Positions 34,219-40,390 of a DNA stretch of 40,390 nucleotides are shown here, piece after piece. The stretch is taken from the NCBI RefSeq assembly GCF_014841215.1, contig NZ_JACYTR010000044.1:1-40390 (forward strand). The letters run 5' to 3'. Made by a program: the position numbers and the translations under genes. A model generated the notes under the pieces. It saw only the letters and a list, made by a program, of their open reading frames with translations, was not told the DNA's origin and did not search any database. Source of the stretch: Pseudomarimonas arenosa. Its GTDB lineage: Bacteria > Pseudomonadota > Gammaproteobacteria > Xanthomonadales > Xanthomonadaceae. Numbering within the stretch: the stretch's first letter is position 1; every line of letters begins with the position of its first letter.

Positions 34219-35151
34219 ATGAGCGCGCGTCCCGCGGTCATTGCGCTGATGGGGCCAACGGCGTCGGGCAAGACCGCCGCCGGGATTGCACTTGCTCAGC
34301 GTCTGGATGGTGAGGTCATCAGTGTCGACTCGGCCCTGGTCTATCGTGGACTGGATATCGGGGCGGCCAAACCTGATCTGGCCGAGCGGGCGGGCATACC
34401 GCATCATCTGATTGACCTGCGCGAGCCCTGGCAGCCCTACAGCGCGGCCGACTTCGCGCGCGATGCCGAGCGCCTGATTGTCGATATTGCCGGCCGTGGT
34501 CGGCTGCCGATTCTGGTCGGCGGCACTGGCCTGTATTTTCGCGCCCTGCTGGATGGCCTGTCGCCGATGCCGGAGTCAGACCCGGACACCCGGGCGACGC
34601 TGCAGACCGAGCTGCACGAGCGCGGCATTGCCGCCCTGCATCAGGAATTGCAGCGGATTGACCCGCTGGCGGCTCAGCGAATTCGGCCCACCGATCCGCA
34701 GCGCATTCTGCGCGCGATCGAGGTGTTCAGGGTCAGCGGCCGGGCCCTGAGCACGTGGCAGAGCGAGCAGGGTCGCCGCGTGCGACCGTTTCGATGCCTG
34801 AAGCTGGTGCTGGCCCCCGACGACCGCTCGCTCTTGCATCAGCGGATCGAGCTTCGCTTTGAGCAGATGCTGGCCCAGGGCCTGATCGATGAGGTGCGTG
34901 CCTTGCGCACCGAGCCGCGCAATCATGCCGATCTGCCGGCCATGCGCGCCGTGGGCTATCGGCAAGTCTGGCAGGCGCTGGACGCCCCGGCCTTGCTGCC
35001 CGAACTGAAGGCGCGCGGGGTGGCGGCCACCCGCCAGCTGGCGAAACGCCAGTTGACCTGGTTGCGCTCCGAACTCGATGCGTTCTGGGTCAATCCACTG
35101 ACCGAGGCTGAGCGTCTGCTGAGCCGGGTGGGGGATTTTCTGCGCCATTGA
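34219..35151 (+). CDS. miaA: tRNA dimethylallyltransferase
   Basis: Adds the isopentenyl group to A37 of tRNAs reading UNN codons. The 310-residue protein has P-loop GPTASGKT (12-19), SVDSALVYRGLDIGAAKP, the GIPHHLIDL block, LVGGTGLYFRALLDGL, and the C-terminal RAVGYRQVWQAL and RQLAKRQLTWLR motifs. It heads the conserved miaA-hfq-hflX-hflK-hflC order. Confidence 0.97.
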   Translation: MSARPAVIALMGPTASGKTAAGIALAQRLDGEVISVDSALVYRGLDIGAAKPDLAERAGIPHHLIDLREPWQPYSAADFARDAERLIVDIAGRGRLPILVGGTGLYFRALLDGLSPMPESDPDTRATLQTELHERGIAALHQELQRIDPLAAQRIRPTDPQRILRAIEVFRVSGRALSTWQSEQGRRVRPFRCLKLVLAPDDRSLLHQRIELRFEQMLAQGLIDEVRALRTEPRNHADLPAMRAVGYRQVWQALDAPALLPELKARGVAATRQLAKRQLTWLRSELDAFWVNPLTEAERLLSRVGDFLRH

Positions 35152-35317
35152 GCGCCAATCGCATTGAATCTGGCGGCGATCCGCCCTCCGTCAGCGCAGA
35201 CTCCGTGTACCATAGAGACGTTTTGTCACCGAGGCGGTTCCGGTTTGGAGCGATGCGCGGTGAAGACGGTGACCGGATCGACCGGTCGCACATAACAACA
35301 CATCAGCAGGAGATAAC

Positions 35318-35587
35318 ATGTCCAAGGGTCAGTCGTTGCAGGATCCGTTTCTGAATGCTCTGCGTCGTGAGCGCGTGCCGGTGTCGATCTATCTGGTCAA
35401 CGGTATCAAGCTGCAGGGCACCATCGAATCGTTTGACCAGTTCGTTGTGCTATTGCGCAACACGGTCAGCCAGATGGTCTACAAGCACGCCATCTCCACC
35501 GTTGTACCGGCGCGCAATGTGCGCATGGGTACGCCGGGAGTGGGCGGCGCCGAGGGTGCGCCGGCCGGCAATGGCGGTGAAGAGTAA
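35318..35587 (+). CDS. hfq: RNA chaperone Hfq
   Basis: Hexameric Sm-like protein pairing small RNAs with mRNAs. It has 89 residues, Sm1 and Sm2 motifs, Gln8 in [10 protein letters not shown], and the proximal-face VYKHAIST. The C-terminal tail is short, glycine-rich and acidic ([14 protein letters not shown]). AGGAG stands five bases before the ATG. The 166-bp gap after miaA (35152-35317) probably holds a promoter (a TACCAT-like -10 near 35209), but it is not clear-cut. Confidence 0.98.
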   Translation: MSKGQSLQDPFLNALRRERVPVSIYLVNGIKLQGTIESFDQFVVLLRNTVSQMVYKHAISTVVPARNVRMGTPGVGGAEGAPAGNGGEE

Positions 35588-35598
35588 GTTCTGATTGT

Positions 35599-35618
35599 GC
35601 GCCGGCCCAGCCCGGCGC
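35599..35618 (+). other. GC-rich stem-loop between hfq and hflX
   Basis: A 7-bp perfect stem (GCGCCGG with CCGGCGC, 6-nt loop) lies 11 bp after the hfq stop and 33 bp before the hflX start. No T-run follows. It may stabilise the hfq message or partly attenuate read-through. Confidence 0.35.
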
Positions 35619-35651
35619 CGCGGCCGCGCCAGGCGGTCAAAGTGAAAGCCA

Positions 35652-36974
35652 TTGTTTGAACGTTCTCGGCGCGGGGAAACCGCGCTTTTGATTCAGCCGC
35701 ATCCGCCCGGCCAATTCGATCAGGAAATTCTCGACGAATTTGCTGAACTGGCACGCTCAGCCGGTGCCCAGGTGGTAGCGACCCTGCCCGCACGCGTCGA
35801 GCGCGCCAACCCGGCTCTCTTGATTGGCAGTGGCAAAGCCGACGAGGTCAAGTCGATGTGCGCGGCCACCGGCGCCGATCTGGTGCTGATCAACCACACC
35901 TTGAGTCCGGTGCAGGAGCGCAATCTTGAGCGCCTGCTGGAGCGGCGTGTGGTGGATCGCACCGGCCTGATTCTGGATATCTTTGCCCTGCGTGCGCAGT
36001 CGCATGAAGGCAAACTGCAGGTTGAGCTGGCGCAACTGCGCCACATGGCCACCCGTCTGGTGCGTGGCTGGACCCACTTGGAGCGCCAGCGCGGTGGTTC
36101 GATTGGTTTGCGCGGCCCGGGCGAAACCCAGCTCGAAACCGATCGTCGCCTGCTGGCCAAGCGCGTCGACATGCTGCAGCGGCGGCTGGAAAAAGTGGCT
36201 GCCCAACGCCAGCAGATGCGCCGTGCGCGGGTGCGCAACGAGATCCCGCGCGTGGCCCTGGTCGGCTACACCAATGCCGGCAAGTCGACCTTGTTCAATG
36301 CCTTGACTGGCGCCGAGGCCTATGCGGCGAACCAGCTGTTCGCCACCCTCGACCCGACCGTGCGTCGCCTCGATGGCCTGCGCTGCGGGCCGATTACCCT
36401 GGCCGACACCGTTGGTTTCGTTCGCGACCTTCCGCATGATCTGGTCGCGGCATTTCGTTCCACTCTGTCAGAAGCGCGTGAAGCTGACCTGCTGCTGCAT
36501 GTCGTGGATGCGGCCGACCCGCAGCGCGACCTGCGCATCGAGCAGGTCAACCAGGTGTTGAGTGAGATCGATGCGGCGGATATTCCCCAGTTGCTGGTCT
36601 ACAACAAGATCGATCTGATCGAGGATGGGCAGCCGCGCATCGACCTCGACGAATCTGCTCAGGCGCGTCGAGCCTTCGTTTCGGCGCGTAGCGGTGCCGG
36701 CCTCGATCAGCTACTCGACGCTCTGGGGCGCCGCTTCAGCGAAGTCCAGGTCAATGCCTGGCTGCAGATTCCCAACTCCGCGGGCCGCCTGCGGGCCCGT
36801 TTGTACAATCTGGGGGCGGTTCGCGACGAGCGGCACGACGAGCAGGGCTGGCGCCTGCAGCTCGACCTGCCGCAGCGTCAGGCAATGCAGCTGTTCAGTC
36901 AGGAGGGCGCGCTGGGGCAGTCCTGTATCGATCAGCTGGAGCTGCGCGCCGCAGCGGTGGACGACTGGGGCTGA
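35652..36974 (+). CDS. hflX: GTPase HflX
   Basis: Ribosome-associated GTPase that splits stalled ribosomes under stress. The 440-residue protein has the HflX N-terminal domain with GSGKADEV, the glycine-rich GLRGPGETQLETDRR (152-166), then the G domain: GYTNAGKST (205-213), DTVGF (252-256) and NKID (318-321). The initiation codon appears to be TTG at 35652, since MFERSRRGETALL aligns with family N-termini that begin MFDR/MFER. No ATG gives as good a match. Shine-Dalgarno match is weak. Confidence 0.95.
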   Translation: MFERSRRGETALLIQPHPPGQFDQEILDEFAELARSAGAQVVATLPARVERANPALLIGSGKADEVKSMCAATGADLVLINHTLSPVQERNLERLLERRVVDRTGLILDIFALRAQSHEGKLQVELAQLRHMATRLVRGWTHLERQRGGSIGLRGPGETQLETDRRLLAKRVDMLQRRLEKVAAQRQQMRRARVRNEIPRVALVGYTNAGKSTLFNALTGAEAYAANQLFATLDPTVRRLDGLRCGPITLADTVGFVRDLPHDLVAAFRSTLSEAREADLLLHVVDAADPQRDLRIEQVNQVLSEIDAADIPQLLVYNKIDLIEDGQPRIDLDESAQARRAFVSARSGAGLDQLLDALGRRFSEVQVNAWLQIPNSAGRLRARLYNLGAVRDERHDEQGWRLQLDLPQRQAMQLFSQEGALGQSCIDQLELRAAAVDDWG

Positions 36975-37058
36975 CCCTGTTATGCGGAAGTGTAGGCCCT
37001 CGCTTGGCACTTGCATCGACTGCTGCAATCGGGCTTTGTGTAGCCGACACGGGGTTCG

Positions 37059-37067
37059 GGCTAGAAT
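37059..37067 (+). promoter_or_regulatory. Candidate promoter before hflK
   Basis: GGCTAGAAT, with TAGAAT as -10, lies in the 261-bp gap between hflX and hflK. TTGTGT about 20 bp upstream is a weak -35. A 10-bp perfect palindrome, GGGTCGACCC, follows at 37088-37097 and could be an operator or leader element. The gap has no gene; the hflK frame is open back to 37101 but lacks a ribosome binding site there. Confidence 0.4.
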
Positions 37068-37235
37068 GCGGCGCTTGTAATTGCGCTGGGTCGACCCCAA
37101 GTGCTCAGAACCGAGGCGGGTGTTCGTCTTCGCTGCAGTGCATCGCAGGGCGAAGCGTTCGATCGCCAAGATCAGCCAATGTTAATCAGGACGGCCGCCG
37201 CTTGTGGAGGCCGCTCAGGGAAGCGGAGTATCAAG

Positions 37236-38375
37236 ATGGCGTGGAATGAGCCAGGCGGCGGCAAGAAGGATCCCTGGAAGGATCAGGAAGGCCAAGGCGC
37301 CGACGTCGAAGCTTTTCTCAACCGTCTCAAGAACAGCATGGGGCGAGTATTCGGTGGTGGTGGTGGCGGCAGCGCTGGTCGCGAAGGGCGTGGCGGGCCC
37401 AATCTGTGGCTGATCATCGGCGGCCTTCTGGCCATCTGGTTCGTGCTCGATGCCTGGGTGATGATCGACGAGCGCCAGCGCGGTGTAGTGCTGCGCTTTG
37501 GCAAGTTCGAGCGGATCATGGATCCCGGTCCCAACTTCAAGTTGCCGCGTCCGTTGGAGTCGGTGACCAAGGTCGATGTCACGCAACTGCGCAGCGTCAC
37601 CGATCAGGTGCGCATGCTGACCGCCGACGAAAACATCGTCCAGATTGAATTCAATGTTCAGTACCTGGTGAATGATCCTCAGGCTTACCTGTTTGGCGCG
37701 CGTGAGCCCGACGCCACACTGAAGCAGGCTGCCGAGTCTGCCGTTCGCGATGTGATCGGCTCCAGCCTGATGGATTCGGTTCTGACCGGCGAACGTGCCG
37801 CCTTGGCGGCCGATGCTCGCAAACGTCTGCAGGCCAGCCTCGACAGCTACAAGACCGGCTTGTCGGTCTCGGTGTTCAACATGCAGAACGCGCGACCACC
37901 CTCCGAAGTGCGCGAAGCCTTCGACGACGCCATCAGTGCTCGTGAAGACCGCGAGCGCATCGAGAGCGAGGCTGAAGCCTATGCCAGCAAGGTGGTGCCC
38001 GAAGCGCGTGGTGAGGCAGCGCGGATTCGAGCAGAGGCTGAAGGTTACAAGGAAACGTCCATCGCTCGAGCCGAAGGCGATACGCGTCGCTTCACTCTGC
38101 TGGCCGATGAATACGCCAAGGCGCCGGAGGTGACACGCCAGCGGCTCTACCTGGAAACCATGCAGGACATTCTGGGGCGTAACCGCAAGGTGTACGCAGG
38201 CGATGGCGGCAACGTGCTGTATCTGCCGATGGATGGGGGCGGTGCCGGCAACGCACCGATGTCGCGGCTGCCGGCAGCCAACACGGCCCTGCCTTCAATG
38301 ACTGTCAGCGCGCCGTCAGCCGAGCGCGATACGCGCCGCCCTGAGCGCGGCAGCCGAGGAGAACCCCGCCGATGA
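37236..38375 (+). CDS. hflK: FtsH protease regulator HflK
   Basis: SPFH/band-7 protein forming the HflKC cage around the FtsH protease on the periplasmic side. The ATG at 37236 (MAWNEPGGGKKDPW) has GGAG seven bases upstream and gives 379 residues. A glycine-rich N-terminal tail (39-54) precedes one transmembrane helix (about 57-76). Next comes the band-7 domain, a long charged helix, and a proline/serine-rich C-terminal tail. The stop overlaps hflC as ATGA. Confidence 0.96.
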   Translation: MAWNEPGGGKKDPWKDQEGQGADVEAFLNRLKNSMGRVFGGGGGGSAGREGRGGPNLWLIIGGLLAIWFVLDAWVMIDERQRGVVLRFGKFERIMDPGPNFKLPRPLESVTKVDVTQLRSVTDQVRMLTADENIVQIEFNVQYLVNDPQAYLFGAREPDATLKQAAESAVRDVIGSSLMDSVLTGERAALAADARKRLQASLDSYKTGLSVSVFNMQNARPPSEVREAFDDAISAREDRERIESEAEAYASKVVPEARGEAARIRAEAEGYKETSIARAEGDTRRFTLLADEYAKAPEVTRQRLYLETMQDILGRNRKVYAGDGGNVLYLPMDGGGAGNAPMSRLPAANTALPSMTVSAPSAERDTRRPERGSRGEPRR

Positions 38376-39244
38376 GAGCAATGCTACCGATTCTGCTGAT
38401 CGTGGTCGCCTTTCTGGGCATGGACTCGGTCTACCAGATCCGCGAGAGTGAGGTCGGCCTGCGCTTCCAGTTTGGACGCATTGTCGAATCCGATATCAAG
38501 CCCGGCATTCACTTCAAGCTGCCTCTTGTGCAGAACGTGTTGAAGTTTGATCGCCGTATCCTCAGCCTGGATGGGGAGCCCGAGCGCTACCTCACTTCGG
38601 AGAAGAAAGACGTCAATGTCGACTTCTTCGTCAAGTGGCGCATTGCGGATGTGCGCAAGTTCTACCAAGCCACCGCCGGCATGGAAGTGAATGCCATGCA
38701 GCGGATGTCGCCCATCGTGAAAGAAGCCATCCGCAATGAGATCAACCAGCGCCCGCTGAAAGATGTGGTGGCTGGCGAGCGCAACAATCTAGCCGAGCAA
38801 TTCGTCAGCGTGGCCAATCGCTCGGCCGAGAGCCTGGGCGTGCAGATCGTTGACGTGCGCATCAAGCGAATCGACCTGCCGGAAGACAGCCTGGTGGTCG
38901 GCTCGGTGTTCGACCGTATGCGCGCCGAACGCTTCCGCGTGGCCAACGAGCTGCGCGCAGAGGGTGTCGAGCAATCGGAAACGATTCGTTCCAATGCTGA
39001 TCGTCAGCGCGCCGTGATCATCGCGGAGGCCGAACGGGATGCCCAGCGCCTGCGCGGTGAAGGCGATGCGACCGCGGCTGAGATCTATGCCAAGGCCTAC
39101 GAGCAGCGGGCTGAGTTCTATGCTTTCTACCGTAGCCTGGAAGCCTACCGCAACAGCTTCAGCGATGGTCAGGGGGTGCTGGTGCTGGATAAGAACAGCG
39201 ACTTCCTGCGTTACTTCGAACAATCCAGCGCGCCGCGTCGCTGA
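38372..39244 (+). CDS. hflC: FtsH protease regulator HflC
   Basis: Partner of HflK in the FtsH-associated membrane complex. The 290-residue protein has one N-terminal transmembrane helix (about 3-18), a band-7 domain with VDFFVKWRIADVRKFYQ, and a long helix. It closes with the AEFYAFYRSLEAYRNSF region typical of HflC. Start overlaps hflK by four bases. A DUF2065 gene follows after 33 bp, as in many gammaproteobacteria. Confidence 0.97.
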   Translation: MRAMLPILLIVVAFLGMDSVYQIRESEVGLRFQFGRIVESDIKPGIHFKLPLVQNVLKFDRRILSLDGEPERYLTSEKKDVNVDFFVKWRIADVRKFYQATAGMEVNAMQRMSPIVKEAIRNEINQRPLKDVVAGERNNLAEQFVSVANRSAESLGVQIVDVRIKRIDLPEDSLVVGSVFDRMRAERFRVANELRAEGVEQSETIRSNADRQRAVIIAEAERDAQRLRGEGDATAAEIYAKAYEQRAEFYAFYRSLEAYRNSFSDGQGVLVLDKNSDFLRYFEQSSAPRR

Positions 39245-39277
39245 TCGTCAGCGCCGCGAGCGGAACACTAGTCAGGT

Positions 39278-39466
39278 ATGAGTGAGGATCTGCTCGCCGC
39301 GTTGTGCCTGATGCTGGTGATCGAGGGGCTGTTTCTGCTGGCCGGGCCGAACGCCTGGAAACGCATGGCTGAGCAGATTCAGCAACTGCCGACCAGCAAC
39401 CTGCGGGTCGGTGGTGCGGTAATGGTTGGCCTGGGGCTGATCTGTCTGCAGCTGGTGCGCGGCTAG
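39278..39466 (+). CDS. DUF2065 (YjeT-like) small membrane protein
   Basis: A 62-residue protein with two hydrophobic helices (about 3-24 and 44-60) separated by a polar loop, WKRMAEQIQQLPTSNLR. This is the usual DUF2065 form found after hflC; function unknown. In E. coli purA follows this gene; no purA is present here. Confidence 0.88.
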   Translation: MSEDLLAALCLMLVIEGLFLLAGPNAWKRMAEQIQQLPTSNLRVGGAVMVGLGLICLQLVRG

Positions 39467-39525
39467 TGGGCCCACCACTTGCGCTCGTCGCGCCTTGCAC
39501 TCGACGCAAAGTCCTCGGTGATCAT
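39463..39525 (-). CDS. Possible 20-residue small ORF
   Basis: ATG at 39525 has an unusually strong GAGGAGG five bases upstream and encodes MITEDFASSARRDERKWWAH before a TAG that overlaps the DUF2065 stop. It sits downstream of the corA remnant on the same strand. The frame stays open well upstream, so it may instead be the tail of a decayed gene. No homologue recognised. Confidence 0.2.
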   Translation of the reverse strand: MITEDFASSARRDERKWWAH

Positions 39526-39595
39526 CCGCGCCTCCTCATGAAATATCCGGGCTAGCTCGTGTGCTGGGAAACCGTGCCGGCGCGGAAAGGTGTTG

Positions 39596-40267
39596 CTACA
39601 GCCAGCGAGCTCGCTTGAACACGATGTACAAGGCGATCAAGGTACTGAAGGTCAGCCCGATCAATACCCAATAGCTGTACTCGCCGGCCAGCTCCGGCAT
39701 ATGCACGAAGTTCATGCCGTACCAGCTGGCCACCAGGGTCGGCACGCCGAGCAAACCGGCCCAGCTCGCCAGGCGTTTCACCACTTCACCCTGCTGCATC
39801 GTGGCCAGAGCCAGATTCACGCTCATCGCCGCGGTCAGCATCTCGCGCATCGTGTCGGTGGCTTCGTTTACGCGAACGGCGTGGTCGAATACGTCGCGAA
39901 AGTAGGGCCTTACCTCATCGCGGATCAGCCCCGGGTGCAAGGACATCAGTTGGTTGAGAATGTCTTGCAGTGGTGAAACCGCTAGCCGCAGGGTGACCAG
40001 CTCGCGTTTCAGCTCGTACAACTTGTGAATGGTCGACTGGTGGAAGCGCTTGCTGAAGATGGCCTGCTCAAGCTTCTCCAGCTCGTCCTGAAAATTGCGC
40101 ACGATCGGCATGAAGTTGTCGACGATCAGATCCATCACCGCATACAGCCCATAGCTTGGGCCCAGACCCAACACATCTGGTTCGCGCTCACAGCGCGCCC
40201 GCGCCGGCGCATAACTCACCGATGCGCCGTGACGGACGGTCAGCAGGTACTGCGGCCCAACAAATAC
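39596..40267 (-). pseudogene. corA: Magnesium/cobalt transporter CorA, 5'-truncated
   Basis: The remaining 223 codons encode the CorA stalk helices and both C-terminal membrane helices. The selectivity motif YGMN follows TLVASW, and the basic end FKRARWL is intact. Coding similarity runs back through VFVGPQYLLTVRHGAS to 40267, then stops at the end of an insertion sequence. About 100 N-terminal residues are missing and no ATG remains. A GTG at 40219 could start a 207-residue fragment lacking most of the cytoplasmic domain. The full protein pumps no ions itself but forms a pentameric Mg channel; this copy is probably non-functional. The rest of the gene may lie beyond the insertion, outside the window. 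Confidence 0.85.
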
Positions 40268-40390
40268 GGCTCTGTTGAATTCTGAGTGGGTAAGTTAGGT
40301 AGCATGCGGGTTAACAGCTCGGAAGTTGAGCTTGCCCGCGATCAAGAAGATGACGGTGCGGATCGTGTCGAAACGAGAGAATCCGCGAGC
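40268..40390 (-). mobile_element. End of an insertion sequence interrupting corA
   Basis: Homology to corA ends at 40267, and the next bases begin GGCTCTGTTGAATTCTGAG, a plausible terminal inverted repeat. A minus-strand reading frame enters from the right edge and stops with TAA at 40295. Only one element end is visible, so terminal repeats and target duplication cannot be compared. Confidence 0.65.
40295..40390 (-). CDS. Transposase C-terminal fragment (runs off the window)
   Basis: The last 31 codons of a protein are visible, including the stretches RGFSRFDTIRTVIFL and GKLNFRAVNPHAT. The basic, hydrophobic tail ending about 27 bp from the presumed element end is typical of transposases of simple insertion sequences. 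The family cannot be assigned from this fragment. Confidence 0.55.
   Translation of the reverse strand, partial: ARGFSRFDTIRTVIFLIAGKLNFRAVNPHAT

Overview
The window reads as chromosomal DNA of a high-GC gammaproteobacterium, most probably of the Lysobacterales (Xanthomonadales). This rests on the E. coli-like order of the envelope and hfq clusters, on protein resemblance, and on (GGGATTC)n inverted arrays of a kind common in Xanthomonadaceae-type genomes. No rRNA or tRNA genes and no CRISPR array were seen.

Layout. (1) 136-3762, minus strand: dnaE, carrying an in-frame repeat insertion. (2) About 4.2-19.7 kb: an accessory block between dnaE and rnhB, genes that are adjacent in E. coli. It holds a four-gene LpoB / COG3014 / YcfL / unknown secreted-protein operon, a DUF1232 gene, an exported DUF255 thioredoxin-fold protein, a signalling operon (PAS-GGDEF protein, a 1746-residue sensor with CheA-like and CheX-like domains, and a CheY-like regulator), and a multi-pass M28 peptidase. 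(3) 19.8-34.2 kb, minus strand: the envelope biogenesis and translation run, transcribed tilS > pyrH > frr > uppS > cdsA > dxr > rseP > bamA > skp > lpxD > fabZ > lpxA > lpxB > rnhB, with many 1-4 nt overlaps. A second (GGGATTC)n element lies between lpxA and lpxB and supplies part of the LpxB N-terminus. (4) 34.2-39.5 kb, plus strand: miaA, hfq, hflX, hflK, hflC and a DUF2065 gene. (5) 39.6-40.39 kb, minus strand: the 3' two thirds of corA, cut off by the end of an insertion sequence that runs off the window.

How the parts fit. The minus-strand run makes UMP, recycles ribosomes and builds undecaprenyl lipid, CDP-diacylglycerol, isoprenoids, lipid A and outer membrane proteins. The plus-strand run is the RNA modification, Hfq and FtsH-regulator cluster. 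The most novel part is the signalling operon. Its central protein joins a periplasmic array of one NMT1-like and three SBP_bac_3-like binding domains to a cytoplasmic HPt / CheA-type ATPase and a CheX-like phosphatase domain. It is encoded 1 bp after a diguanylate cyclase and overlaps a stand-alone receiver gene. That looks like a compact nutrient-sensing pathway combining kinase, phosphatase, receiver and c-di-GMP output.

All assignments come from reading the sequence and its translations; no database search was run.
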